A stretch of 64,000 nucleotides of DNA, from positions 1 through 64,000 of the forward strand of contig NZ_AHIL01000004.1 of assembly GCF_000241525.1 (NCBI RefSeq). The letters are read 5' to 3'. Below are positions 18,183 to 26,672 of this stretch, in pieces. The translations under genes and the position numbers were made by a program. Every line of letters starts with the position of its first letter. Within the stretch, counting starts at the first letter, position 1. Under the pieces are notes generated by a model. It was given only the letters and a program-made list of their open reading frames with translations, ran no database searches and was not told the origin of the DNA. The DNA comes from Comamonas testosteroni ATCC 11996 (GTDB taxonomy: Bacteria > Pseudomonadota > Gammaproteobacteria > Burkholderiales > Burkholderiaceae_C).

Positions 18183-18815
18183 ATGAACACGAATCTTGAA
18201 ATCCTCGAAACCCTGGCGCTCAAGGATGGCCGTTGGCAGAACTGGGCTTTGCACTGGGCCCGTTTGCAGATCACGGCCCAGCATTTTCGCTATCCGCTGA
18301 TGCAGATGCAGCTGGAGTCCGATATGGAGCGCATGGCCAGGCAGACGCATTCCATGGGCGACTGGCGCGTGCGGCTGGCGCTTTCGGTCACCGGTGAGGT
18401 GCAGATCACGGCCGAGCCCTTGCCGCCCTCGGTCCAGCCCGTCGCGCTGCAGCTGGCGCATCAACCCATTGCAAACGCGGTGGCGCATAGCGATGTGGTG
18501 CGTTTCAAAACCTCGGTACGTCAGCATTACGACGCTTTCAAGCCCCAGGGTGCCGGCATTTTCGATATCGTGCTTTTCAATGAGGACGGTCAGATCACCG
18601 AAGGCACGCGCGGCAATATTGCCGTGCAGCTCGATGGGCGCTGGGTCACCCCGCCGCTGCAATGCGGGCTGCTGCCAGGCGTGGGGCGGGCACTGGCCCT
18701 GTCCCAGGGTCGGCTGACAGAGCAGGTGGTGACGCTGCAAGAGGCAAGCCATGCCAGCGGCTGGGCCTTTATCAATAGCCTGCGTGGCTGGCTGGATGCT
18801 CGTTTGATCGCATAG
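18183..18815 (+). CDS. pabC: Aminotransferase class IV, probable aminodeoxychorismate lyase
   Basis: A 210-residue fold-type IV PLP protein. The family signature is visible in DIVLFNEDGQITEGTRGNIAVQLDGR and in PPLQCGLLPGVGRAL near the C-terminus. It directly follows pabB (two-base gap), so cleavage of aminodeoxychorismate to 4-aminobenzoate is the likely role. The protein is shorter than typical PabC, with a compact N-terminal domain. The ATG at 18183 is preferred over an in-frame TTG two codons earlier. Confidence 0.82.
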   Translation: MNTNLEILETLALKDGRWQNWALHWARLQITAQHFRYPLMQMQLESDMERMARQTHSMGDWRVRLALSVTGEVQITAEPLPPSVQPVALQLAHQPIANAVAHSDVVRFKTSVRQHYDAFKPQGAGIFDIVLFNEDGQITEGTRGNIAVQLDGRWVTPPLQCGLLPGVGRALALSQGRLTEQVVTLQEASHASGWAFINSLRGWLDARLIA

Positions 18816-18864
18816 GCCTGGTTTGTTATCGTGCGGGTGTAAGCAACCTGGAGGAGTCTGAGCC

Positions 18865-19437
18865 ATGGATGACGATGACTTTGATGCCCTGTATCTGGAT
18901 CTGATGAAGGAATTCCTGGCTACTGCCACGCCCCTTCAGTGGCTGGCCGTGGTCACCACGATGAACTACGACAACGGCAGCGCGCTACCCGACTGGATCA
19001 GCAAGCATCCCAAGCTGGAGCCGGCCGTTGCCAAGGCCTTGTACTGGTATCAGCAGCCGGGCTACTTCCAGCACTATGCTTCGCAGGACAAGGTACCCAG
19101 CATCAACCGCTCAGGCTGGGCCCGCGTGCAGGCGCTGAGCCAGCGCTTTGAACAAGGCAACCTTGCACCCGCCACCATTGGCTGGGACCCGGCCAACGAT
19201 CTGGCCTCGCCCACGGGCAATGAAAAGCACCCTGGCTATGACTGGACCAGCGAAGCCGTCAAGGGCGATGAAGCCAAATGGCAGATTCCGGCCATCATGC
19301 TGCAGGCCGTGCCCGGCGAGCAACCCGATATCTATGCCTATGTCGATGAGCATGGCTGGGAAGACGGCATGCCGCCCCATGTCCAGGAAGAGCTCAATGC
19401 GGCCATGGATGGGGACGAAGTCGAGGATGAGGACTGA
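18865..19437 (+). CDS. DUF4274-like hypothetical protein
   Basis: A very acidic 190-residue protein (DDDDFDALYLDLMK at the start, DGDEVEDED at the end). The segment LQWLAVVTTMNYDNGSALPDWISKHPKLEPAVAKALYWY resembles DUF4274 proteins, where an NYD-G motif and a terminal Tyr-Trp helix are typical. No enzyme motif, signal or membrane helix is seen. It sits just after pabC, but a spacer with its own GGAGG site suggests separate translation. Function is unknown. Confidence 0.7.
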   Translation: MDDDDFDALYLDLMKEFLATATPLQWLAVVTTMNYDNGSALPDWISKHPKLEPAVAKALYWYQQPGYFQHYASQDKVPSINRSGWARVQALSQRFEQGNLAPATIGWDPANDLASPTGNEKHPGYDWTSEAVKGDEAKWQIPAIMLQAVPGEQPDIYAYVDEHGWEDGMPPHVQEELNAAMDGDEVEDED

Positions 19438-19634
19438 GGCCCAAAGCCTGCGCGCGATGGCCTGGCAACGGTTGTAGCTCAGGGCATATGTAAGCATGCT
19501 TGCAACCCAAGCCCAGCGCCTGGTGAGGAAAAACAGCTCTTTGGGTATCTTCTGGCGGTACTGGGTGAAGAAACTCTTGGCTTGAGCGAACGGATTTTCT
19601 ACTATTCGCTCACCACAACTTCTGAGACCCGCTC

Positions 19635-20153
19635 ATGAACTCTCAAGCCATCACCAGCCACAAGCCTTCCTCCGCCTTTGTCGGCGCATCCTGGGCCGCC
19701 TTGCTGCTGGGCATCGCCGCCTTCCTGGTCGGGTTGTGGAATGCTGCCATGCAGCTCAACGAAAAAGGCTTTTACTTTGCCGTGCTGGTGCTGGGCCTGT
19801 ACTCAGCCATCTCGCTGCAAAAAACCGTGCGAGACAAGCTCGAAGGCGTTGCCGTGACCGGCATTTACTACGGCATCAGCTGGGTGGCGCTGATCATTGC
19901 GGTGCTGCTTCTGGGCGCAGGTCTCTTCAACGCCACGTTGCAGCTCAGCGAAAAAGGTTTCTATGCCATGGCTTTTGCACTGGCCCTGTTCGGTGCGATT
20001 GCCGTGCAGAAAAACACCCGCGACAGCCTGAGCGCCGACGATGGAGCAGCAGAGCGCAAGCGCGGCAAGAGTGAGCGCAGCGGCCCTGCTCTGGTGGTGA
20101 CCGATCCCGCCAAGCCTGCCGATGTGCCCGAGCAGGTGGCCAATAACCGCTGA
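19635..20153 (+). CDS. YiaA/YiaB-type inner membrane protein
   Basis: A 172-residue protein with four predicted membrane helices in two tandem repeats. Each repeat has the same pattern ([34 protein letters not shown] and [34 protein letters not shown]). The ending is hydrophilic and charged. This duplication is characteristic of the YiaA/YiaB inner-membrane family, which has no known function. Confidence 0.85.
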   Translation: MNSQAITSHKPSSAFVGASWAALLLGIAAFLVGLWNAAMQLNEKGFYFAVLVLGLYSAISLQKTVRDKLEGVAVTGIYYGISWVALIIAVLLLGAGLFNATLQLSEKGFYAMAFALALFGAIAVQKNTRDSLSADDGAAERKRGKSERSGPALVVTDPAKPADVPEQVANNR

Positions 20154-20179
20154 GCCGGAAAGCCGTTTGACGGCTGAAC

Positions 20180-20206
20180 ATCAGGCGCTCCTTTGGGGCG
20201 CCTGAT
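20180..20206. terminator. Probable bidirectional terminator between the YiaA-like and DTW genes
   Basis: An inverted repeat (20181-20188 with 20198-20205, extendable) lies at the convergent gene ends and overlaps the last codons of the DTW-domain gene. The T-run is short. Confidence 0.45.
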
Positions 20207-20864
20207 TGCGTTGGCGCAGTTGCAGTTGCTGCGCCACAAATTGCCTGAAGACTTCATGCAGTGTTGCATTGGCGTCCCCACCCGCGCTCCAGTTGTGCAG
20301 CTGTGCCAGGGCCTGGGCGGCAGCCTCGAAGCTGGAGAGCTGCCCGGGCAGATGGGCCTTGCGGATGGTGTAGCCGGAGTCCTCCACGTCGAGCAGGGGC
20401 AGGCGCGGCAGGGCCTGCAGTGCGGAATTGAGATAGAGCATCTTGCGGCTTTTGCGCCAGGTGCCGTCGATGACCACCAGTCGAAGGCGCTCTGGCGGCT
20501 GCGGCCAGGGCAAAGGCAGGGGGCAGGCCGCAGCCAGCCCCAGGGCGGCATCCTGCTCTGCGGTATCGGGGTAGAGCAGCAGGCTGTGGCGTGGCGCACC
20601 ATCGGTATCGGCCCAGCTGGTCCATCTGCCATGCAGAGCCGCTTCCAGCTCGGCAGCATCGAATTCCTCGCCCACCATGACCCGGCTGCGGGGCAGGCAC
20701 AGATGCAGCAGATGCCCGGTGCCCTTGGCTTCATGCACTTCCATGGGATGCATGAGGATCAGCACTTCGACCTGATGTGCGACCGGACGGGCCAGCGCGC
20801 AGACGCAGGTGCGCAGCGCCCGGTGACAGCTGGGGCAGCGGGGGCGAGGCTCTGGTTTGCTCAT
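20181..20864 (-). CDS. DTW-domain tRNA-uridine aminocarboxypropyltransferase
   Basis: A 227-residue member of the DTW/TDD family that transfers the 3-amino-3-carboxypropyl group from S-adenosylmethionine to a tRNA uridine (acp3U). The N-terminal Cys pairs (RCPSCHRALRTCVC) probably bind zinc. ILMHPMEVHEAKGTG, the acidic-Trp motif in VVIDGTWRKSRKM and SGYTIRKAHLPGQLSSFEAAAQAL match the family. The active-site variant is DGTW rather than DTW. It converges with the YiaA-like gene. Confidence 0.85.
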   Translation of the reverse strand: MSKPEPRPRCPSCHRALRTCVCALARPVAHQVEVLILMHPMEVHEAKGTGHLLHLCLPRSRVMVGEEFDAAELEAALHGRWTSWADTDGAPRHSLLLYPDTAEQDAALGLAAACPLPLPWPQPPERLRLVVIDGTWRKSRKMLYLNSALQALPRLPLLDVEDSGYTIRKAHLPGQLSSFEAAAQALAQLHNWSAGGDANATLHEVFRQFVAQQLQLRQRNQAPQRSA

Positions 20865-20989
20865 GATTCAGGAGCTGCTTGCTCTTTTAGGATAAGGGGT
20901 TGAGGCGATTTTTAACTCAAACCAAGGTCCCTGAAACAAAAATGCCCGCAAGCATGGCTGCGGGCGCTCTGGCTTGTGTGGCCGAGGGC

Positions 20990-21355
20990 TTACAGGCGAC
21001 CCTTGAAGTAGGTGGCCTTGTCCATATCGGATACGTCCACGCTCAGCTGCACCATCACATCGGCAGGCTGGGGCACGAGGCGGCGCAGGACTTCGGCAAT
21101 GCCGTCCGACATCTGCTTCTTGGCTTCGGTGCTGCGGCCTGCCATCAGCTGCAGGTGCACATGGACGAAGCCGCGCTTTTCGGGCTGGGTGCCGATATAG
21201 ACATGGTCCATATTCAGGCGGGCAATGCGGGCCTTGACATCGGCTTCATCGAGAACGGTGGGGTGGGCGCAGACCACGGCGTTGATGTCGCGCATCAGTG
21301 CGCGCTCGTTCAGGCCGGTCAGGTTGTCGGTGTATTCAATATGCAGATGAGGCAT
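20990..21355 (-). CDS. Tautomerase-family protein (5-carboxymethyl-2-hydroxymuconate isomerase type)
   Basis: A 121-residue tautomerase-superfamily protein, which would use the N-terminal proline (P2 in MPHLHIEY) as the catalytic base after Met removal. The sequence (MPHLHIEYTDNL, then HVHLQLMAGRSTEAKK) resembles the HpaF/CHMI group of homoprotocatechuate breakdown. No hpa genes are nearby, so the substrate is unclear. It lies 38 bases after panD on the same strand. Confidence 0.78.
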   Translation of the reverse strand: MPHLHIEYTDNLTGLNERALMRDINAVVCAHPTVLDEADVKARIARLNMDHVYIGTQPEKRGFVHVHLQLMAGRSTEAKKQMSDGIAEVLRRLVPQPADVMVQLSVDVSDMDKATYFKGRL

Positions 21356-21393
21356 GGAGTTCTCTCGCTCGGTGTTGGAGGCAAAAGCCGTTT

Positions 21394-21774
21394 TTACAGC
21401 ATCTGGGTGGGCACTTTGTGGCGCAGCTCGACCTGTTTGTTGCTGTCGTCCACAAAGACCAGCTGCGGCTGGTGCTCGGCCACATCGCTTTCATGAACCT
21501 GGGCGAAGGCGGCAATGATGAGCAGGTCGCCCACGCTGGCCCGGCGAGCGGCCGAGCCGTTGACGGAAATCATGCCCGAGCCGCGTTCGCCCTTGATGGC
21601 GTAGGTCACAAAGCGCTCGCCATTGTCGATATTCCAGATGTGGACTTGTTCGTTCTCAGCAATGTTGGCGGCATCCAGCAGATCCTCGTCGATGGCACAG
21701 GAGCCTTCGTAGTGCAGCTCGCATTGCGTGGTCTTGACGCGGTGGATCTTGGATTTGAGCAGGGTGCGGAACAT
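21394..21774 (-). CDS. panD: Aspartate 1-decarboxylase proenzyme
   Basis: It makes beta-alanine from aspartate for pantothenate. The proenzyme cleaves itself at G24-S25 (YEGSCAID), leaving a pyruvoyl group on the new Ser terminus. The signatures [40 protein letters not shown] [15 protein letters not shown] and LIIAAFA are present. The chosen ATG gives 126 residues; the longer upstream frame is not conserved. Confidence 0.96.
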   Translation of the reverse strand: MFRTLLKSKIHRVKTTQCELHYEGSCAIDEDLLDAANIAENEQVHIWNIDNGERFVTYAIKGERGSGMISVNGSAARRASVGDLLIIAAFAQVHESDVAEHQPQLVFVDDSNKQVELRHKVPTQML

Positions 21775-22121
21775 GGTTGTCTCTCTGGGGCGCTTTGCGC
21801 GTTGCTGGAATGGGGCAGGCCTGTGCTTGCGAAAAATCACGCAAGTCTAAATGCGATCGGTAAAACCCATGTAGTTCATTGAGGGCATTGACAGGGAAAT
21901 GCGGCGCCTGGGCATTCTCGATGTCGAGAGTTCTGCCAGCCGCTGTTGTAGGACGATGTGACGATTGTCGTTGTGATAGTTGTTTTGTTGCGAATTTAAG
22001 GGTTGTAACCAATGTTTCATTTTCACTTTGTTTAATGACTTCAGTCCCAGACGGGGCCCGTCCAAGGCAGGCCATCTCCGTACTGCATGGGCTTTCTCAT
22101 TTCTACAAACAAGTGAACAGC
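21775..22121. promoter_or_regulatory. Divergent panD/porin regulatory region (347 bases)
   Basis: No gene is seen here. The segment 21950-22040 is distinctly AT-rich (around gttgttttgttgcgaattta) compared with its neighbours and probably holds the strong porin promoter. No clear regulator box was recognised. Confidence 0.5.
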
Positions 22122-23150
22122 ATGAAACGAACTCTTCTCGCCCTTGCCGCCCTGACTGTCTCCGCCGGTGCTCTGGCTCAATCCAGCGTGACCGTCTTTG
22201 GCGTGGCCGACGTGTCGGTGGCCCACATCTCCACGACTGGCAAAAGCGTTTCCGGCCTGGCCAACGGCGGCAACTCCAGCAGCCGTCTGGGCTTTCGCGG
22301 CGTGGAAGATCTGGGCGGCGGCCTGAAGGCCGATTTCTGGCTGGAGGGCAGCCTGAGCGTGGACGACGGCACGGCTTCCGGCTTCAAGTTCGATCGCCGC
22401 TCCACCGTCAGCCTGCTGGGCAACTTCGGTGAAGTGCGCCTGGGCCGCGACAAGACCCCCGCCTACCAGAACCTGGAGACTTTCCATGCCTTCGGTGACA
22501 CCGGCATGGGTGCCATCAACGGCCATAACCTGATCAGCGGCTCGGCTGCAGGCACTTCTGAAGGCTCCAACCCCAAGCGCAATTCCAACGCCATCAGCTA
22601 TCTGCTGCCCAAGCTGGGCGGCTTCTATGGTCAGCTGACTCATAGCTTTGGCGAGCAAGCAGATGACCACAGCCTGGCCAGCTCCACCGGCCTGCGTCTG
22701 GGCTATGCCAACGGTCCCCTGAACGTTGCCGCAGCCTACGGCATCGCCCGCGGCGGCACGGCTGCCGCTGGCGTGGACTACAAGACCATGAATCTGGGCG
22801 CTTCCTACAACTTCGGCGTTGTCACTCCCATGCTGTTGATCGCATCCGACCGCGGCAACGGCAAGCGTGTCGATCTGTACAGCCTGGGCGTGAAGATGCC
22901 TCTGGGCGCCGGCGAACTGCGTGCTGCCTATACCTGGTACAAGGACAAGAAGCAAAGCGATGCGGACTCCCAGCGTCTGGCCCTGGGCTATGGCTACAAG
23001 CTGTCCAAGCGCACCGAAATCTATGCGGCCGTGGCACGCATGAGCAACGACGACAAGGCTTCCCGCAAGCTGGGTTCGTCGCTGAGCCCTACACCCGCTG
23101 TGGGCAAGAGCCTGACGGGTTACGAAATCGGCCTGCGCCACAATTTCTAA
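22122..23150 (+). CDS. General bacterial porin (Gram-negative porin family 4)
   Basis: An outer-membrane trimeric beta-barrel porin of 342 residues. The signal peptide MKRTLLALAALTVSAGALAQ precedes the typical SSVTVFGVADVSVAHIS first strand. Conserved family segments are SRLGFRGVEDLGGGLKADFWLE, RRSTVSLLGNFGEVRLGRDKTPAYQN and the C-terminal strand LTGYEIGLRHNF ending in Phe, which is needed for barrel insertion. It would pass small anionic or neutral solutes. Its own promoter region lies upstream and a strong terminator follows. Confidence 0.95.
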   Translation: MKRTLLALAALTVSAGALAQSSVTVFGVADVSVAHISTTGKSVSGLANGGNSSSRLGFRGVEDLGGGLKADFWLEGSLSVDDGTASGFKFDRRSTVSLLGNFGEVRLGRDKTPAYQNLETFHAFGDTGMGAINGHNLISGSAAGTSEGSNPKRNSNAISYLLPKLGGFYGQLTHSFGEQADDHSLASSTGLRLGYANGPLNVAAAYGIARGGTAAAGVDYKTMNLGASYNFGVVTPMLLIASDRGNGKRVDLYSLGVKMPLGAGELRAAYTWYKDKKQSDADSQRLALGYGYKLSKRTEIYAAVARMSNDDKASRKLGSSLSPTPAVGKSLTGYEIGLRHNF

Positions 23151-23252
23151 GAGCACGGGCATCAGAGAGCTGCGGTGGCTGCTCTCTTATGCCTGATGAT
23201 CTTGCCGAGTTAGGCCTCCTGGTGGGGAAGCCGTCTGACTCTCAGCAAGCTG

Positions 23253-23279
23253 GCCCCGCAATAGCGGGGCCTTTTTTTG
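23253..23279 (+). terminator. Rho-independent terminator after the porin gene
   Basis: A perfect 8-bp GC stem (23253-23260 with 23265-23272) with loop aata is followed by seven T residues. Confidence 0.9.
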
Positions 23280-23312
23280 GGGGTTGTTTTTGGGTTTGTG
23301 CGGCGGCTGTCT

Positions 23313-23678
23313 TCAGGACAGATCGAGCACGCAGCCGTCGCCAATGCTGTCGCGCCAGACGCGGATGCGGCTGGGCGCAGGCTCAAGGTCGGCCAGGGCA
23401 TTGGCGATGAAGAGACAGAGGTTTTCCAGCGTGGGCTTGCCCAGGCCCGGCACTTCATCGAGAAAGTGGTGGTCGAGCTGATCGCGCAGCAGCTCCAGGC
23501 GCGCGCGCAGGTGGCCGAGGTCGATGACCATGCCGTTGTCCGGATTGCGCGGGCCGCTCACGCTGACCTCGGCCCAGTAAGTGTGGCCGTGAATACGGCG
23601 GCTGCTCTCGGTTTCGATAGCGCGCTCCAGCGTGTGGGCCGCATCGAAGAAAAAACGCTGGTGAACGGTGAACTGCAT
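23313..23678 (-). CDS. queD: 6-carboxy-5,6,7,8-tetrahydropterin synthase-like protein (QueD/PTPS family)
   Basis: A 121-residue PTPS-fold protein. The zinc ligands are H15 (DAAH) and H30/H32 (IHGHTY), and LDHHFLD and the Gly-rich end of the fold are present. It would convert dihydroneopterin triphosphate into carboxytetrahydropterin for queuosine. The active-site Cys that normally stands four residues before the HGH motif is a Ser here (S26), and the usual Glu near the C-terminus is replaced by Asp (WRDSIGDG). The neighbouring queE supports the queuosine role. A pterin-like side function is also possible. Confidence 0.8.
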   Translation of the reverse strand: MQFTVHQRFFFDAAHTLERAIETESSRRIHGHTYWAEVSVSGPRNPDNGMVIDLGHLRARLELLRDQLDHHFLDEVPGLGKPTLENLCLFIANALADLEPAPSRIRVWRDSIGDGCVLDLS

Positions 23679-23732
23679 AAACGTTATTTCTGGCTTTGCG
23701 CATGCAACCGGCGCGCACCAACGCTAGTGACA

Positions 23733-23820
23733 GCAAGCAAGGGCCGCCCCGCAGCGAGGCTGTCGTCTCCCTCCCGCGTAGCGAGAGAGGGGGAAGGCGC
23801 GAAGCGACTCAGGGGGTGTT
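23733..23820 (-). repeat. Post-stop GC-rich repeat, copy B (after queE)
   Basis: On the minus strand it begins four bases after the queE TGA with CCCCCTGAGTCGC and ends at CCTTGCTTGCTG, filling the queE-queD gap. It contains a GGGAGG/CCTCTC-like inverted core. Confidence 0.88.
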
Positions 23821-24459
23821 TCATCGAATTCCAGTGAGCTTGTGGGTTTGCAGGCTCAGGCGCCAGCCGGGGCGCTGCATGCATTGCTCGATACAGGCGC
23901 CAATATTGCTGCTCTGCTGGGCGTTGTCCATGGGCTGCAGAAAATAGTGCTGGAAATCGGTGCTGGCTTCAATGGCTTCCAGATCGAACGTGGGCTGAGG
24001 CCAGACCAGCTTGAGCTCCTGGCCGCTGCGTTGAATCCAGTCGGCGCCGGCCTTGGGGCTGATGCACAGCCAGTCAATGCCTTCGGGTGCGGCCACCGTG
24101 CCGTTGCTTTCCACCGAGATACGAAAACCGCGCGCATGCAGGGCGGCGATCAGGGCCTGATCGACCTGCAGCAAGGGCTCGCCGCCCGTCAACACCACCA
24201 TGCGGTGCTGGCTGTCGTTGGCAGGCCACTGGCTCAGAATGCGCTCGGCCAGCGCATCGGCCGTGGCGAACTTGCCGCCCAGCGTGCCGTCGGTGCCGAC
24301 AAAATCGGTATCGCAGAACTGGCAGATGGCATTGGGCCTGTCCTGCTCGCGGCCCGTCCACAGATTGCAGCCCGCAAAGCGGCAGAACACGGCGGGCATG
24401 CCGGCCTGGCCGCCTTCGCCTTGCAAGGTGTAGAAAATTTCTTTGACGCTGTATGTCAT
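23821..24459 (-). CDS. queE: 7-carboxy-7-deazaguanine synthase
   Basis: A radical SAM enzyme that rearranges carboxytetrahydropterin to carboxydeazaguanine in queuosine synthesis. The cluster cysteines are C31, C46 and C49 with spacing C-x14-C-x2-C, the long insertion typical of QueE. SVKEIFYTLQGEG at the start, LTGGEPLLQ and SVESNGTVAAP follow. The length is 212. It is upstream of queD on the same strand, with one repeat copy between the genes. Confidence 0.95.
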   Translation of the reverse strand: MTYSVKEIFYTLQGEGGQAGMPAVFCRFAGCNLWTGREQDRPNAICQFCDTDFVGTDGTLGGKFATADALAERILSQWPANDSQHRMVVLTGGEPLLQVDQALIAALHARGFRISVESNGTVAAPEGIDWLCISPKAGADWIQRSGQELKLVWPQPTFDLEAIEASTDFQHYFLQPMDNAQQSSNIGACIEQCMQRPGWRLSLQTHKLTGIR

Positions 24460-24595
24460 GTCGAATGTGTCGCGTCAAGGCGCGGTGGAACAAGGGGCGG
24501 CTGCGCAGCAGCCCAGGATGTGAATGTAAGCCCTTGCTGAACTTCTGGTGGGCCATAGGGTTACAAGGCCGAGGCCCTGCAACTGTTCTCAGGCC

Positions 24596-25453
24596 TCACA
24601 CCGGGGTATAGGCCAGGCGCACATAAATCGGCGCGTAGGCTTCGGCCTGGGTGATTTCGATCAGCGTTTCCTTGGCCAGCTCCAGCATGGCGATAAAGGT
24701 CACGACCAGCACGGTCGAGCCTTTTTCCGGATTGAAGATGCGCTCGAACTCCACGAAACGCTGGCCCTGCAGCTGCTTGAGGATCTGACTCATGTACTCG
24801 CGCACCGACAGCTCCTCGCGCGTGATCTTGTGGCTTTGCACTAGCTTGGCGCGCTTGAGGATGTCGCGCCAGGCCGCTTGCAGCTCGCCGATTTCCACAT
24901 CCGGAAAGCGCGGTTGCAGGCTTTGCTCGATATAGACCGTGGCCTTGAGAAAGTCGCGCCCGTAGGTGGGCAGCTGCCCCAACTGCTGGGCGGCCAGCTT
25001 CATCTGCTCGTATTCGAGCAGGCGGCGTACCAGCTCGGCGCGCGGATCCTCGGCTTCCTCGCCGTCCTCCTGCTTCTTGGGCGGCAGCAGCATGCGCGAC
25101 TTGATCTCGATGAGCATGGCCGCCATCAGCAGGTATTCGGCGGCCAGCTCCAGATTGCGGCTGCGCACCTCGTCCACATAGGTCATGTACTGGCGTGTCA
25201 CGTCCAGCATGGGGATGTCGAGGATGTTGAAGTTCTGCTTGCGGATCAGATAGAGCAGCAAGTCCAGCGGGCCTTCAAAGGCTTCGAGAAAGACTTCCAG
25301 CGCGTCGGGCGGGATATAGAGATCCTGGGGCAGCGCAAACAGCGGCTCGCCGTACAGGCGTGCCAGAGCCACCTGATCGACGACCGAAGGCGACGGGTCA
25401 GGGGCGTCCGGGTTCTGGCCCGGCAACAGGGTCTGTTCTTCAGCCTCGCTCAT
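24596..25453 (-). CDS. scpA: Segregation and condensation protein A
   Basis: The kleisin subunit that bridges SMC heads for chromosome condensation. The 285 residues open with a charged tail, then FEGPLDLLLYLIRKQNFNILDIPM, MAAMLIEIKSRMLLPP and a C-terminal winged-helix region (VLVVTFIAMLELAKETLIEITQ). No scpB or smc is nearby. DUF3460 lies just upstream on the same strand, a common Burkholderiales pairing. Confidence 0.93.
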   Translation of the reverse strand: MSEAEEQTLLPGQNPDAPDPSPSVVDQVALARLYGEPLFALPQDLYIPPDALEVFLEAFEGPLDLLLYLIRKQNFNILDIPMLDVTRQYMTYVDEVRSRNLELAAEYLLMAAMLIEIKSRMLLPPKKQEDGEEAEDPRAELVRRLLEYEQMKLAAQQLGQLPTYGRDFLKATVYIEQSLQPRFPDVEIGELQAAWRDILKRAKLVQSHKITREELSVREYMSQILKQLQGQRFVEFERIFNPEKGSTVLVVTFIAMLELAKETLIEITQAEAYAPIYVRLAYTPV

Positions 25454-25523
25454 GGTCTGCTATGGATTGCAGAGCTGAGCGCGCTTGATGAGTAAGCGCT
25501 TGAGGCTGATTTCATCGAAAAGA

Positions 25524-25730
25524 TCAGGAGTGGTTGGTCTGGTACACGTAGGGCTGTTGTTCCACGCGACCGGCGCGCAGATCTTCCCAGACTTCATAGT
25601 TCACGTCCTTGTCCCACAGCAGGGCGCGACCGGCTTGCTGTTGCTTGTCCAGCTCGGGCTTTTGCTGCTTCAGGTCGTTGATGAAGTTGGTGGTGTCGGA
25701 ACGGTAGTCGGGGCGACGGAAGAAAGACAT
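25524..25730 (-). CDS. DUF3460 family protein
   Basis: A 68-residue protein of a small family found in Burkholderiales next to scpA. MSFFRRPDYRSDTTNFINDLKQ and the ending DLRAGRVEQQPYVYQTNHS show the family pattern (CDVNYEVW-like middle here as KDVNYEVWEDL). Cytosolic and highly polar; function unknown. The ATG at 25730 fits the family length; the upstream reading frame crosses the repeat-like element. Confidence 0.82.
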   Translation of the reverse strand: MSFFRRPDYRSDTTNFINDLKQQKPELDKQQQAGRALLWDKDVNYEVWEDLRAGRVEQQPYVYQTNHS

Positions 25731-25797
25731 ATGTGTAAAACCTCTCAGAACAGCGGATTTTAGCCCGTCGCGGGCGCCAGGCCCGCTGCGGGCTATT

Positions 25798-26108
25798 AGA
25801 ACGTGCTTGCGATCTCTACGCGGCCGCGTTGGAGCGCAATCGGGATGAGCTCGAAGCGATGGCTCGCCGCTTGCACCGGGGTGCAAGCAAGAGACAGCGC
25901 GCAGAAATCGCCCGATTTCGCGCCAACCCTGCGGGACAGTGTCTTTGCGGACGCCCGGTCAGGGGCGGTCTGCGGCGTTGCCTCGCCGGCCGCGCGAATC
26001 CTCGCAATAGCACGGCTATTGCTGCGGTATCGCGCGCGGGGGGCCGCCCCCTTGCATCCCATCCCGCAAAGCCTCTGTCGCGGCGCGAGGAAATTGCAAG
26101 CTCGTTCT
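25798..26108. mobile_element. 311-bp non-coding element with terminal inverted repeats (MITE-like)
   Basis: The ends agaacgtgcttgcgat (25798) and attgcaagctcgttct (26093-26108) form a 16-base inverted repeat with 14 matches. The interior has several perfect hairpins, for example 25869-25877 with 25880-25888 and 26004-26011 with 26015-26022. The right end overlaps the TAA of the next gene. Open frames cross it on both strands, but none has a start, ribosome site or known fold. It fills the spacer between DUF3460 and the hypothetical gene at 26108; the rest of that spacer (25731-25797) holds only a GC-rich hairpin. Confidence 0.7.
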
Positions 26109-26566
26109 TATAGATCCTTGAGACAGATCTGCGCGAACTCCTTGCAATCGTCCGAGGCCAGTGGCGAATCGACGATCTTGCGCAGCACGGTGGCAAATTC
26201 GCTGGCTCCGACCGGGTTCGGATCGCCGCGCTGAAAGTCTTCATCCACGCGCATGGTGCGGTCCAGCCAGCCTATCACCTGCACGCTGGGTTGACGCTCC
26301 AGCGACGCCAGCAAGGCCGGGGTGTAGGCGGCCATGGGGTGCTCCTCAATCAGGCTGCCAAACGGTCCGGGGCCGCCGTAGTCGAGGTCGGGATAGGTTT
26401 CGATCAGCGTCAGGATATGCGGCAGAACCTGCTCCAGTGCGGCGTCCTGCAGTGTCTCCAGGTGTTCGTAGACGGGATCGATGATCAGCCATTTGTCCTG
26501 CTGATCCCGGGCCGCCTGTGCGGCGCTGCTGAATTGGGAAAACAGTTGTTCTAGGGTTGTGCTCAC
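26108..26566 (-). CDS. Hypothetical protein
   Basis: A 152-residue, acidic, probably all-helical protein with no signal or membrane helix. Notable segments are LEQLFSQFSSAAQAARDQQDKW, DLDYGGPGPFGSLIEEHP and WLDRTMRVDEDF. I do not recognise the family; the DYGGPGPFGSLIEEHP loop is reminiscent of small contact-dependent immunity-type proteins, but no toxin gene is near. The GTG at 26566, after GGAG, is preferred over a TTG upstream. Its stop codon sits inside the right end of the 311-bp element. Confidence 0.6.
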   Translation of the reverse strand: MSTTLEQLFSQFSSAAQAARDQQDKWLIIDPVYEHLETLQDAALEQVLPHILTLIETYPDLDYGGPGPFGSLIEEHPMAAYTPALLASLERQPSVQVIGWLDRTMRVDEDFQRGDPNPVGASEFATVLRKIVDSPLASDDCKEFAQICLKDL

Positions 26567-26672
26567 TGGGGATGACTCCGTTTTGACAAGCGTTTGCAAA
26601 AGTGGCGCGCGTGCGCGGGTGGCTTGCTGTCAGAATTCGCATTCTGTCTGGCAAGCATTGTGATTCAAGCCC

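Noticed and set aside
19460..19500. A short stretch (gttgtagctcagg) that looks like part of a tRNA
   Set aside because: Only a D-arm-like piece is present; no acceptor stem, anticodon loop or T-arm follows.
25803..26234. Open frames on both strands across the 311-bp element
   Set aside because: They match the symmetrical repeat sequence, lack ribosome sites and families, and are likely by-products of the structured element.
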